A DNA stretch of 64,000 nucleotides from Tetraselmis striata (GCA_006384855.1 VCJN01001626.1:1-64000), one strand, 5' to 3'. Shown: positions 22,001-31,740, counted from the stretch's first letter. The notes: generated by a model from the letters alone, not told the origin. Program-made: numbers and translations.

Positions 22001-25000
22001 TTTCTTCAGGCAAGAGCGGCATGAGCAAGCCAGCCTTCCTGCCTGAGCCCAGTAGCTTTTGTGGTTGCTGACGTGTTTGGCCCTGCCTGCCCCTGTCGCC
22101 TGTGTGGTGGTAGGTGCTGGAGCTCGCCAAGGCTGTCTCTGACATGCCATGCGGGGGGCAAATCTTGGTCACCGGTGACACGATGGCTGCCATCGAGTCA
22201 ATGACTAACCTCATGATTCAGGTAGATCCCACACACCACAGCACGCGCTGGCCTCAAGCCCAGATATTAGTCCCTTGAAACTCCCCTCTGGTTTCTTTCG
22301 GCTTATATTCAGTCGTTTCCTGAGCTCATGTTACCTTTCTCACCCAGAAGACACATTTTATGTTTCTAGCGTTTGAATATAGTATAGCCAGTACGACCTA
22401 TTTACATGTTTCAGGGCTTGCTACTACTCGATAAACCAAGACGCGTGTAGATCTATCCTACGGTTGTTTGTTTATATCGGATTAGCAACGTCGAAAGTCA
22501 CGCAGATATTATATTTGGATATGCAGGTGCTGCTGTAGCAGCTACTTGTGATTTCAATTTTTTTCTCCCTTGCGCTCTTCATCCAGACGGAAGCAACGCT
22601 TCATCAAGGTCATGCTCGGAACTTTGCGCTTAAGAATCTAGAGTCACTATTTAAACAGGCAGACTCGGAAATAATTGAACTCCTGGAATGCTATGGTACA
22701 GCTGACTGTTGGCTGACTGCGCTGACAGGTCACCCAGGCACACAATTCCTGGCAGAGCAATGTCAGCCATGATGATATGGACACCGGGGGGTTGTCCATA
22801 CTACACCTTGGCTCACATGTCCTCGGGGACGTAGCCGGACCTCAGCCGTCCAGCTTGACTCCCCAAAGCCCCGGCACCAAGAGAAAGAAGCCACGGAGAG
22901 ATCCCACACCTACTTCCTGGAAGTCAAATATCAAGAGGCGGGCCGTGTCATTTGCCTCTCTCGTGGAGTGTCCGGATGAACCCTCAATTCAAGAGGAGCC
23001 GCGGCTCGAGCCAGAGCGAGACCCAGAGCTGGAGCGCCATCAAGAGCGACTCTCTCAGGCCCACGAGCTGCTGGTGGTGGCACCCTGGCCGCTGCGTAAC
23101 CGCACCATGTACGCCCCCCCCCCCCCCCCCCCCCCCGCCCCCCTTCCCTCTCCCCCCCGCCCCCTCTCGCAGCACCTCTCTAGTCCCCTTTCCTTACCAA
23201 TCCATAGTATCTGCTGCTGCACTGATCACTTGTTACACATGGTGATCGTGAGACCAGGCCTATACATGACAGAATCAAGAAGCAGTGTTTAGATGTCCAC
23301 CTTGTTCAACAGCGCAGATATAGTGATGCATGGTACTACTACGCCTCAGAACACTCAATGTATCTCAAGACCAGCTGACATTTTCAGAATCGACAGCGTA
23401 TGTAGCTACGTTATCTTCCTGCTATCACTTTGATTTTGTCGGCAGGCTTTCGTCTAAAGTCTTCGTGGTTGCTCAAACAACATTTGGTATTGAGTAACGT
23501 GTCCTGCTGGTAAGCAGGTAGCTTTACATCTTTTTGTGCTGCAGGTGTAAGTGCGAAAGTGCTGATATCCATGTGCTGACACAACAGGTTCTTCCCTGCG
23601 CTTCCTAAGGACACGCAGCTCACACCCGCATGGCACGAGGCGCCGCAGGGTACCGTCACCATTGTGTTCACCTTCATCTCCGAGTGGAAGAAACTCAAGA
23701 CGTACTTGCGCACAAAGGGCGCCGACACATTGCGTGTGGTTGGACAGGCGCTGCAGCAGCACAATTCGTTGGTGAGCGCTGCGCGACTGCCTGTTGCCCG
23801 TTCCTGTCTGCCAGGGAATGTATCCACCGCGAACGTGTGGAGAGAAGACCAAAAGCGCATCGTTTTTAAAATAGACATATTGATGATTAAGTCGACGAAT
23901 TTGGACGAGAAATGAAGCTGTCTCTCTAAACAAGCAAATGAAATACATCGTCACGTACACATGCTGGTAGTGTGTGTACACATTAACTTCTATGTTTAGC
24001 AGATACATTGTTGTATGTGATACAACATTATAAATTGTTGTATGTATGATGGCCAAGACTGTAAAATGTTGCTCATGGGTGAATGATAGTATTGCTCTTA
24101 CAGCCACACAGCGGACCATGGCTGAGACCCAAAACCCTGCTGGGCGCCAGGTCCGGGCCCTCCTCATCCAGCACCACGGGTACGAGATGGAAGGCGAAGA
24201 CGGCAGCTTTGTGTGTGCTTTCCAGCGCTCGCTGGATGCGCTCACGTTTTCCGTCAAGCTGCAGTTGGAGCTGCTGAAAGTTGCCTGGAGCAAAGAGCTG
24301 CTAGACTGCCCGATGATGGAGCCCCTGTACACAATGGCCGGCATGCCCGTGTTCGGCGGCCCCCGCGTGAAGGTGGGCATGTGCTGCGGCAACCCGCTGC
24401 GCATGCAGATCTCCTCTCGCACCGGGCGCATGGAGTACTTTGGGCCCTTCATGAACCACGCCGCCAGAGTGGCCTCCGCCGCGCATGGTGGGCAGGTGCG
24501 AACAGCTACAATCGCCCTTGCACGCAATCCTGCCCCTTCCGCCAGCAGGTCTTGCTTTACATCTGCGTATCTCTGCTGCACCCATATAATGAACGACGCA
24601 ATTCCTGAGGGAGGCATGATTGTGGTGCAGACAGGGAAAACAACTTGTGCCACCGCCAATTCTAGAAAGCATTCACACGGCTAGTTTGCTCAGAGCGCTC
24701 AAAACCATGCACTGCCCTCACTCGGTCTTGCCTGACAGGTGCTGCTGCACGAGACCACGTGGAAGTCCCTGGTGGATAACTTTTCCGAGCACCTACGCGC
24801 CACAACTGACACACTGCTCTTCAGCTCCCAGGGGCGGCATAACCTGAAGGGAATTAGCGAGCCGGTGCACATTGTCCAGGTCTGCATTACCCTCGGCTGC
24901 CCCGGTGGGCATCCCACGCTGCTTACTGGTGAAGAGACTGAAGCTTTCCGTAGCGAGGCTGACGCATCGCTATTGCTGGTCTTTCTCTCCCACACACAGG

Positions 25001-25257
25001 CCATTCCAATGGAACTTCAGAGCCGACAGTTTCCTGTCATACATACAAACGGAGTCGCAAGCAGCTTCAACCCGGCGCAACCCCCTAGTAACAGGGCATC
25101 AATGTACCTCTCATCGGGGCTGCTGCCAGCCACGTCACTTGCTGACCCGGGCGAAGCCAGCTCCCGCTCAGAGCATTGCGCTAGGAACCATGGCCGTCTA
25201 CCTAGCCTGGTACGCTGCTCCGCCCACTGTGCGCGCCTGCTTACTGCATTACTTTGA
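12842..25257 (+). CDS. receptor-type class III nucleotidyl cyclase
   Basis: Single-pass membrane cyclase making cAMP (or cGMP) from NTP. My exon model: 12842-13009, 13960-14067, 15196-16242, 16384-16749, 16857-17252, 17414-18502, 18896-18965, 19118-19161, 19826-19972, 20285-20432, 20791-20909, 21489-21614, 22114-22221, 22756-23108, 23588-23771, 24112-24495, 24739-24879, 25000-25257. It gives 1751 codons plus stop, with every phase consistent. Domain order: signal peptide (1-30), LamG-like, Cys-rich part, FBXL4/discoidin-like domain (about 690-790), one membrane span (about 1026-1050), cyclase C1 (about 1075-1310), linker, cyclase C2 (about 1435-1665) and a Ser-rich tail. C1 keeps both metal-binding Asp; C2 keeps the Asn and Arg of the N-x-x-x-R box. 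The first three exons are the least certain, and one more exon in 13010-15195 is possible. The architecture resembles the expanded cyclases of green algae and trypanosomatids. Confidence 0.85.
13187..13208. repeat. poly-G tract (22 nt) in the putative first intron
   Basis: This G run lies in a low-complexity stretch (13160-13560) rich in CCCC and GCCGCC. Here the sense strand carries G, the opposite of most C tracts in this gene's introns. Confidence 0.85.
13960..15690 (+). other. LamG-like domain of the cyclase ectodomain
   Basis: Exon 13960-14067 carries TLEAWVKFTDLN. The next exon carries TYWHHLTTTVDY, GNVAFYVNGTF and LDELRVYDRPLTADEI, the usual strand-order signature of a laminin-G/concanavalin-like jelly roll. 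It would lie outside the cell and bind an unknown ligand. Confidence 0.8.
17414..17700 (+). other. discoidin-like (FBXL4-type) ectodomain segment
   Basis: The junction of exons 16857-17252 and 17414-18502 reads GFLEPVYVTQIAIYELFAPG followed by AVVRLSVAAD. It then has W-x-x-I-W-S-G and a LRIDLDTS segment. The same order occurs in the discoidin-like region of FBXL4 proteins. It supports the splice at 17252/17414. Confidence 0.65.
18404..18481 (+). other. transmembrane segment of the cyclase
   Basis: A run of about 25 hydrophobic residues (MLLIIISAVSSLVLLSLLAA and on) is followed by YRLVKGGG. It separates the extracellular part from the cyclase domains and predicts a single-pass type I topology together with the signal peptide. 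Confidence 0.9.
18779..18810 (+). repeat. GT microsatellite in an intron
   Basis: A GTGTGT run of about 20 nt is followed by GCGTGCGCGCGC within the intron 18503-18895 of the cyclase gene. Confidence 0.9.
18896..22221 (+). other. cyclase homology domain C1
   Basis: Seven exons encode LVITDIQGSTTLWD (first metal Asp), RGYEVSTEGDSFKCAF (second metal Asp), RGLRVRMGVHSG and GGQILVTGDT. The position of the transition-state Asn/Arg box reads YGGKVLELAKAV, so both Asn and Arg are missing. C1 therefore looks like the metal-binding half of a pseudo-dimer. Confidence 0.85.
21615..22113 (+). other. GC-AG intron in the C1 domain
   Basis: The upstream exon ends AAG and the intron starts GCAAGT, the classic non-canonical GC donor context. 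The acceptor is TAG at 22111-22113. Splicing joins YGGK to VLELAKAV and restores the cyclase alignment, whereas no GT near the boundary does. A C tract (21625-21658, one T) starts 11 nt into the intron. Confidence 0.75.
23588..24879 (+). other. cyclase homology domain C2
   Basis: Exons 23588-23771, 24112-24495 and 24739-24879 encode APQGTVTIVFTFISEW, GYEMEGEDGSFVCAF, RVKVGMCCG, MEYFGPFMNHAARVASAAHG and GGQVLLHETT. The first metal Asp is replaced by Phe (VFTF), but the N-x-x-x-R box (NHAAR) is intact. An acidic residue (Glu in MEYFG) sits where adenylate cyclases usually have Asp or Thr. Confidence 0.85.
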
Positions 25258-27010
25258 TAAGCCAGCTATTTGCAACCCGCTCGCGACATAAGAGCTAACA
25301 TATTGCCATGACATTCGGGTTTGGAAAACCGAATGCTGAGCGCATTGTTAGTATGGAAAGCCCTGGCCACCGCTCCCCCATCCACAGGGATACCATTCTG
25401 CACATTGAAAGACTGTGCCCCTGTACCCACTTTGGCTAACTGTACAGCTGCTGTTCTCTGGTATCTGGCAGGCAGATGATGAGCTCGCGCGGTTGAGTGG
25501 AAGCTTGGGACATCACGAAGCTGGGGCTGGCCTTCCTGGGCAGACATCGCAGTGCTGACACCGCTGTGTTGGGAGCGCAAAGGCTTACACACATCGCAGT
25601 TGTTGAGTATTTTTGATCTTTTTCCAGCAGCTTGTCTGCATTCTGTAGAATCCCAGACAGGGCCATAATGAAGGCTTGTCTGCGTGACTGAAATCTGAAT
25701 TCTGTACCCACCATTCTTGGCTGCTTCACTCGTTGTCACATATACCATGGCAAACGCAAACAGTAAGGTTTCCAGACACGAGCCGCGGAAAATGTATATA
25801 AATATCATCTGATTCTGCGAACGAACGATTATAAATTGGCTTGGTCCGAGGGTGTTTAGCCGCCGGAAATCTCTGGGTGTCAGCATACATATTTAACGCT
25901 GATTCATCATTACTCCTTTCAACAAAGGCTTCAGAACGCGAGGCGGCCAGGTCAGTGGAGCACTATACCAAGTGGAGATATCTATTTATTGATATGATTT
26001 GCAGAGCATTGGCTGTGCAAAACTGCATAGTTACGAGATGGCTTGCGTATTGCGATGAAAATCAGTTGAAGATGCTGCGGAAACGTGCGTGATTGCGCTC
26101 TTGAGCTTATGAGAGGAAAAAATTTGCATCATAGTAGTCTGCTGTAGGAATTTGGCGTTGCTGGTGTGTAATATATACAAGCAGCAAACGTTAAATGGAT
26201 CTCATGAGATATTTATGCTACTGACCAATGTTGCTCTCAAAGCATGGAGTCTTACCATGCCATGAGCACTCTGAGAGAGGATGGGGGAATGTGAATGACC
26301 TGGCATTATCTCGAGCAGGCAGGGCGATGATACAGCGCAAGAACAAGGATAGCAAATCGCGATTTTATGATAATAATTTTCGATGATCTGTTGTGCTGCT
26401 AGGATTATCATTGTAGTAGTACCTACCATAATAGCGTAGTGCTGGTGCTTTCACAGATGACAATGTGAAATATCATTGTGGATGATGGGTAATCTACGTA
26501 TTCTAGATAAATGTGCCAATTCGAAATAGTACAAGTAGTGTTGTCTTCTGGCATACCTCGTCATGCTAGGGAGCAGAGAGAGTGAGAGTGTGTAACCTTA
26601 GAGACAGCATACACCAGACAAAGAAAAACTTCGGGGTTTCCTGCAGTATATTTGAAGCGAATCGCCGGTTTATTCGTGCTGAGAGCTGGCCTGGGCCTGC
26701 CAGTGTCACTCGCCGTACTTACAGTCCCAGCAGCTCCCATCTGCTCGTCATTCTCGCAGCTCACTACTTTCATCATCAGCTCACCGCCCCCCCCCCCCCC
26801 CCCCCCCCCCCGGGACCTCCTCAATATTCAGCGTAACGTACCAGCTTTGCTATGTCAAAATCCTAGCGCGCTTTGCTTGATTTTTTTCGGGTTGGTCCGC
26901 ATGAGACTGTTATTAGCCAGAATGATGATTATAGATATCTTGTGGGGGCATTCGATGGCGTCGACCTTCGATGACTCTCGCGAGGCATTAAAAAAAGGGA
27001 AAACCCGAGG
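25258..27010. other. intergenic, no gene recognised
   Basis: This AT-richer stretch between the cyclase stop and YR element 2 has open frames up to about 200 codons with no recognisable domain. A 25-nt C run lies at 26787-26811. It should contain the cyclase 3' UTR. Confidence 0.5.
26787..26811. repeat. poly-C tract (25 nt)
   Basis: This is an uninterrupted C run outside any recognised gene, about 200 bp left of YR element 2. Confidence 0.9.
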
Positions 27011-27036
27011 TTTACCCAAGGAGGCACTGTTTGCCA
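27011..27036 (-). repeat. B2 repeat, 3' end of YR element 2
   Basis: These 26 bp (TTTACCCAAGGAGGCACTGT then TTGCCA) are repeated exactly at 27309-27334. They mark the downstream end of the element on the minus strand. Confidence 0.92.
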
Positions 27037-27131
27037 AGAATGTCAGCTCGCTTACATTGGAGGCTAAGACGAGAACCACAGGCTTGGCCTGGGTGTCTCC
27101 TAGCGCAAAAAGATGGTTGAGGGTGGGTGGG

Positions 27132-27308
27132 TGCGCGAGCCGGTTGAGGCGAGCGCAAAGCAGAGAGTGCCTGTGCCCGAGGGTGGATCCCTCAGGTCGT
27201 AGTGCTGGTGCGGGCCGGCAGGACTTAGTCCGTGCGCCGACCTCGGGGGTCGTGCGCAGTACAACATAGCTAATGTACTGTAAACCTCTAGATGACTACA
27301 TCTGACCA
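27132..27308 (-). repeat. A2 repeat of YR element 2
   Basis: This is a 177-bp direct copy of 31741-31917 with one visible substitution (A for C in GGCAGGACTTAG). Confidence 0.95.
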
Positions 27309-27334
27309 TTTACCCAAGGAGGCACTGTTTGCCA
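27309..27334 (-). repeat. B1 repeat of YR element 2
   Basis: This exact copy of B2 abuts A2 and lies about 30 bp beyond the recombinase stop codon. Confidence 0.92.
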
Positions 27335-27365
27335 GAGACGAAAGCCAAAGGCTAGCACAGGAAGC

Positions 27366-28604
27366 TTAGGCCGGCGGCCGGACGGGGACGAGCCAACCGA
27401 AGAACCTCCAGGCCGCAGGAGTCGGGCGCATGGTCGGGTCGATGTACTTCCCGGTGACCACCTCGCTGTTCTTCGACCAGTCGCCCATGTGCTTGATGGC
27501 CGGCAAGGGGACGCCGACGCAGCTCGCTGCGGAAGCGGCACCCTTGCGTAAACTGTGCGATGTCCACTTGAAACCGGTGGGAGGTCGGGCGCCTGCCGCC
27601 AGGTAGGCTTCCCGCAACCACTCGGTAAGAGTGGCTGAAACCGACCAAGTGGCGGAAGACTCCAGCGGGGAGATGCTCCAGAACTTGGGCGGCGGGCTGG
27701 CGCCGTAGAAACGGCGGCAGTAGGCGTCGCGACTGACGGTGTACCAGTCCAGCAGGTCAGCGAAGTCCGGAACGGCGGCGATGGGCAGAGTTATCAGGGG
27801 CTTAGCGGAAACCCTCGTACGCTGGTCGCCTTTCTGTTTGCGGACGTACAGTAGAATGCTTCCGGACGGCCGGTCGACCACTAAATCACCGGTCTCGCAG
27901 CTAATGCCGGACTCCGCTCGGCACAGGAAGACGTACGCCGTAATCGTCGCGAGCGCGGCTCTGAAAGCGCGGATGTCCGCAATATTAGCGGGTTCCCACG
28001 CCAATGTCTGCCGAAATCCAATCGCGGTGTTCAGGATGTCAGCCGCCACGGGCGCCGGTAGGGCGACGCGGACGTCTTCCGCCGCAAGACGCTCTTGCTG
28101 GATAGCCAGGCCGCGGCGCGCGTCGGCTACCATTTCGCCGAGGGCGACAGGCTGGCGCTGATGGTCGCGGAAGTACTTGTTGATGGACGAGTAGTACTGT
28201 TGAAGGGACTCCGCGCCGACGGTACCTTGCAAGCCTAGCCAGGCAGTGTAGCGGACGATTGTGCTGGTAGTAGCCTGCAGCGGGCGTAAGCCTTCCTGCT
28301 CGCAGAAAGTAGCGAAAGAGCGCATGCCGCTGTCGTAGTTGCGGTAGGTGCCGGCCGCCAGCGAACCTGTAAGCAAACCGAGCGCCGCTTGACCAACGTC
28401 GTCGGTCCCCAACAAAGACCGGAGCTCGGCCGCCATTGATGCCGACCAGGGCGCCTCCGAGCCGGCGCGCGCCGCAAGCCGGTAGCGCGCGCGTCGAGTG
28501 TGGGACAGGCGGCCCGGGTATTGCACACCGTACTGCACACCGTACTGCACACCGTACTGCACACCGTACTGCACACCGTACTGCAGCGACGGCTGTACGG
28601 TCAT
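27366..28604 (-). CDS. tyrosine recombinase of YR element 2
   Basis: A 412-codon integrase-like tyrosine recombinase that would catalyse integration of the cDNA circle. It starts at the ATG 8 nt beyond the RT stop codon. The N-terminus includes a Tyr-Gly-Val-Gln repeat from a 12-bp tandem repeat (about 28518-28584). Next come a core-binding region (TYRNYDSGMRSFATFCEQEG) and a catalytic domain with the first Arg in FLCRAESG, the H-x-x-R box HSLRKG (near 27545), HMGDW, and the nucleophile in GKYIDPT (near 27440). All expected catalytic residues are present. A close homologue is the broken recombinase of element 1. The frame is also open far upstream, overlapping RT in a different phase, so the ATG choice rests on position. 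Confidence 0.93.
   Translation of the reverse strand: MTVQPSLQYGVQYGVQYGVQYGVQYGVQYPGRLSHTRRARYRLAARAGSEAPWSASMAAELRSLLGTDDVGQAALGLLTGSLAAGTYRNYDSGMRSFATFCEQEGLRPLQATTSTIVRYTAWLGLQGTVGAESLQQYYSSINKYFRDHQRQPVALGEMVADARRGLAIQQERLAAEDVRVALPAPVAADILNTAIGFRQTLAWEPANIADIRAFRAALATITAYVFLCRAESGISCETGDLVVDRPSGSILLYVRKQKGDQRTRVSAKPLITLPIAAVPDFADLLDWYTVSRDAYCRRFYGASPPPKFWSISPLESSATWSVSATLTEWLREAYLAAGARPPTGFKWTSHSLRKGAASAASCVGVPLPAIKHMGDWSKNSEVVTGKYIDPTMRPTPAAWRFFGWLVPVRPPA
28518..28584 (-). repeat. 12-bp tandem repeat inside the recombinase ORF
   Basis: Five to six copies of GTACTGCACACC (plus strand) keep the reading frame, encoding a repeated Tyr-Gly-Val-Gln. The corresponding region of element 1 lacks it. 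Confidence 0.95.
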
Positions 28605-28612
28605 AGCCCGGC

Positions 28613-30610
28613 CTAGCGACCCCCGGCGGAGGTGCAGCCATGCCGGCGTGGCAGCCGAAAAGCCACGACGCTCCAGCCGGGCAGTCCGACCCCCGCGCGC
28701 GTTCCCCGCCGCCCAGGAAAGAAGAGGTCGCGGGTAGGCGGGTAGACAATCGTCTCGGTGGCGAGGTCTTGCAGCAGCTGGTACCAACGCCGTCCTGGCC
28801 AGTGCGGTGCGATGACCGTGGCGGCCGCGCCCGACTGGCGCAGTTTGTCCGCCAAATCGTCCAACAAACCCCACGGAGGATTGCAATAATTGCGCTCCCT
28901 GCGCCAGAACTCGTCCGGCAAATGGAGCGAATCCACCGCTTCGCAATGCGGGTCGCGCCAGCGGGAATTGTACCGCGGAAGTTGCGTATTTTCCATTGAC
29001 GCAAATCTGTCGACGGTGTGCGGACCCCACAAGCGCTGCAGGTACGCGAATATCCGCGGATTGAGCTGCCAGTCGGAGTCGTCCAGCTCCCTGCTGAGTC
29101 GGTCCGCCCAAACGTTGGCTGCAGACTGGATGTATCGGGGCCTGATGGAGATGTCGTGGATATCCAGGAGGTGCCACAGCTTGCGGAGCTCCTCCATCAT
29201 GACGGGCGACCGAGAGGTAAGGTTGGTCAGCGCTGCCACTACGGCCGTGTTGTCCTCGTGCAGTAAGACGCGCCGTCCTCGGAGCTGGGGCAGGAACGAT
29301 TCGACCGCGTGACGTACCGCGCGAAGCTCCTTCCACGTGATGTGACGCGAGCGGTCGTCCTCGTACCAGAAGCCGCGCGCCTGGTAAGCGCTGTTGTTGT
29401 TGAGCACAGCCCCCCATCCGTACGAGCTGGAGTCCGCGTGCAGATACGCGGTCTCCACAGGCTTGTACATAGAGCGACCGTTGTGCTGCGCAGGTACCTG
29501 GGTCCACCATTCTAGGTCGCGGCGCAGCTGGTTTGTAATCTTGACGCGCCCGCCCCAGCCCTGCCGGGTGGCGAGGACGCAGTGCAGCTCCCGCAAAAAG
29601 AAACGGGCCGGCGTAACTGCCAAGTACAGGAACTGCGCCTTGCCCGCAAAGGACGCCAGCTGCCGAGCTGGGAGCCAGCGCTTGTTGGAGGCTGCGCGGC
29701 CAAGGAGCGAACGGGCGGCCTTGGCTAGAGCGATGAGCTTCTCCTCGGGGGCGCGGAACTCGCCGCGCTTCAGGTCGATGATCAGGCCCAGGTGAGGGCC
29801 GACCTGGGTGGGTTCCCAGACTCCCTTGTTGGGGTTGCGCAGTAGGCCCAGGCGGTCCAGCAAGGAGCTTAACCGGACGCGTAGCTCCAAGGCTGCCTCG
29901 CGGGAGTCCGCGAGGAAAAGGAAGTCGTCCATATAGGGTAGGAGCCGCTCGCCCCGCCAGCGAGTGTTGCGCAGGAAACGGCGAGTAGGCTTGGACGGGG
30001 CCGTGGGAGGCAACGCTGGGTCGCGCTGCTTCAGAGGCGTCCGCAGGTAGTCCGTAAAGGCCGCCGTCAATTTGCAGAAGTAGTACGACGAGCCTGTCCA
30101 ACCCATCGGTAGGCACGCAAGTCGCCACAGCTCTCCTCGGTAGTTCACGGTAAAGAAGTCGCGGTCCTCCTCCCGAATCCCAAGGGCGTAGTAGCCATCG
30201 GCCAGGTCCATCGACACGAACCAATCTCCCGCGCGCGCCAGGTGCCGCAGGTGCTTGAGCGTTTCGTAGGACATCGTGAAAGTCTTGCACCACTTGTTGA
30301 GCTCCCGTAGGTCGATGATGAGGCGCCATTTGTTGGTGCCGGGTTTGGGGACTAGAAACATTCTGGATACCCACGTGTTGCAGTGTCCTCGCTCCCACGC
30401 GCCAATCGCCTCGAAGCGGGGCAGTTCTGTAGCCATGAAATCCAGTTGTGCCTGAGTGGCGTCGCGCATAGAGACGCCGTGGTTGTAGGGGCGAGGGCGT
30501 CGCCCGTTCTTGAAGCGTATCCGGACCCCTTGGCGGATCCAACTCAAGACTTGCCCGCTCGCGCCGATGCTTTCCCAGTCTCGCCATCTTCTCCGCACGC
30601 GGTGTCGCAT
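28613..30610 (-). CDS. RT-RNase H polyprotein of YR element 2
   Basis: A 665-codon reverse transcriptase and RNase H. It starts at the ATG at 30610, 47 nt past the gag stop. The frame is open further upstream and overlaps gag, so frameshift translation is an alternative. RT motifs in order are VSRMFLVPKPGTNKWRLIID, VSMDLADGYYALGI, LACLPMGWTGSSYYF and the catalytic LPYMDDF near 29930. RNase H follows (AYLHADSSSYGWGAVL, ITWKELRAVRHAVESF, HEDNTAVVAAL, SAANVWADRLSR). The end carries the DIRS-type methylase-like extension (GPHTVDRFAS, NYCNPPWGLL, IAPHWPGRRWY). No stops or frameshifts are seen. The homologue in element 1 is collinear. Confidence 0.95.
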   Translation of the reverse strand: MRHRVRRRWRDWESIGASGQVLSWIRQGVRIRFKNGRRPRPYNHGVSMRDATQAQLDFMATELPRFEAIGAWERGHCNTWVSRMFLVPKPGTNKWRLIIDLRELNKWCKTFTMSYETLKHLRHLARAGDWFVSMDLADGYYALGIREEDRDFFTVNYRGELWRLACLPMGWTGSSYYFCKLTAAFTDYLRTPLKQRDPALPPTAPSKPTRRFLRNTRWRGERLLPYMDDFLFLADSREAALELRVRLSSLLDRLGLLRNPNKGVWEPTQVGPHLGLIIDLKRGEFRAPEEKLIALAKAARSLLGRAASNKRWLPARQLASFAGKAQFLYLAVTPARFFLRELHCVLATRQGWGGRVKITNQLRRDLEWWTQVPAQHNGRSMYKPVETAYLHADSSSYGWGAVLNNNSAYQARGFWYEDDRSRHITWKELRAVRHAVESFLPQLRGRRVLLHEDNTAVVAALTNLTSRSPVMMEELRKLWHLLDIHDISIRPRYIQSAANVWADRLSRELDDSDWQLNPRIFAYLQRLWGPHTVDRFASMENTQLPRYNSRWRDPHCEAVDSLHLPDEFWRRERNYCNPPWGLLDDLADKLRQSGAAATVIAPHWPGRRWYQLLQDLATETIVYPPTRDLFFPGRRGTRAGVGLPGWSVVAFRLPRRHGCTSAGGR

Positions 30611-30656
30611 GTAGAGGGAGGTAGGCGTACAGGAGTCGGCGCGGCGGGCCACACCG

Positions 30657-31553
30657 TCACTTGGTGACCTTCGCCTTGGCCTTGTCGGACGCTGCGGCTG
30701 TCGCTGCGGCCTTCCGTGCCGCAGCGGCTTGCTCGCGCTGCTTGCGCCTCTCGGCGGACTCCGTGGGGGCGGGCTTGTCGGGGGTAGCCTTGGCGAACGC
30801 GGCCGCGGCACGGGCCTTGCCCGCTGCGGAAAGGCTGATCTCGAGGGTCTTGTCGTCGAACGCTCGGCGGAGTTGGTCGAGTTGCCCGGACACGGCGATG
30901 CGCCGTGGGGTGCAAAACTTTGCGTGGGCGAGCTCGGCGAAAACACGGTCCGCCTCTGTAGCCGTTGGTCCATTCTTGGCGAGCTGGAGGTAGCCCAACC
31001 GGGAACGGGTGGCCTCCTCCGTCGCCAGGTGGGTGCGGTAGCAGGCGCGGAGCTCGGCAAGGGCCGCAGCCTTGCCTGCCGGCGTAGCAGACTCGGTCGA
31101 AAGCGACTCCAGAGCGCAGCGCATCGCCTCGTTGGCGCAGCTACTGAAGAAGGCATAGCAGCCTAGGTGCAGGTATTCGTCGTACGCTGCCTGACTCCGC
31201 TTATCCGCGAGGGCGCGGGCGGTGTCGTCGGTCAGGGTCCACAAGCGGGGCTCGTCGACGTCGCGCGGGGGGCGCTCCAGACCGGGGGGGATGACTCGGC
31301 CGTAGTAGGCAAAGTCGACGTACTCGAGCTCGTTGTCGGGTGCGTCTAGCTCAGCAGGAAGGGGCTCTCGCGCTCCTTGCTCACCACCCTCGGGCGCAGG
31401 CGTGCCCGCGGGGTTGGCTGGCTGGGTACCTTCGGGAGGAAGCGGGTTAGTGGGGGGGGCGAGTCGAGCGAGCAAGGCAGCCGTAGCAGCCTCAAACTGC
31501 CCGGCCAGCCGCTTCTCCAGGGCTTCCGCTTGGGCCGTCAGGCGTTTCTCCAA
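30657..31553 (-). CDS. gag-like ORF of YR element 2
   Basis: About 298 codons are shown here; the frame continues open upstream through the A1 repeat and I could not fix an ATG. Initiation upstream, at a non-ATG codon or after splicing is possible. The N-terminal part is Ala/Gln/Glu-rich and likely coiled coil. The middle has AAYDEYLHLGCYAFFSSCAN, shared with element 1. The C-terminus is Lys/Ala/Arg-rich and could bind RNA. There is no zinc knuckle. The stop is 47 nt before the RT start codon on the same strand. Assignment as gag rests on position and on homology to the same slot of element 1. Confidence 0.8.
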   Translation of the reverse strand: MEKRLTAQAEALEKRLAGQFEAATAALLARLAPPTNPLPPEGTQPANPAGTPAPEGGEQGAREPLPAELDAPDNELEYVDFAYYGRVIPPGLERPPRDVDEPRLWTLTDDTARALADKRSQAAYDEYLHLGCYAFFSSCANEAMRCALESLSTESATPAGKAAALAELRACYRTHLATEEATRSRLGYLQLAKNGPTATEADRVFAELAHAKFCTPRRIAVSGQLDQLRRAFDDKTLEISLSAAGKARAAAAFAKATPDKPAPTESAERRKQREQAAAARKAAATAAASDKAKAKVTK

Positions 31554-31740
31554 TTCCGCGACAGATGCCGCCGTGGCGCCGCCCGGGGCGTCGTCCGCTA
31601 AGGCGTCTTCCGTACAGGGCGAGGGGGCATCCTGCTGTCGCGGGGTGGGGAAGGTGTAGCGTCTCGGGAGGCTGAGGCTCGGGTCCGAGTCGGCATAGAG
31701 TAAGCTGACACTCTGCTCGACTGCTAGAGTCGAGACTGCT

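Noticed and set aside
28640-30587. Long minus-strand open frame upstream of the recombinase ATG
   Set aside because: It overlaps the RT ORF in a different phase and reads as its shadow; only 27366-28604 has recombinase motifs.
30611-31156. Upstream extension of the RT frame across gag
   Set aside because: It overlaps gag in another phase and has low-complexity composition. ATG 30610 lies right after the gag stop; frameshift use remains possible and is noted.
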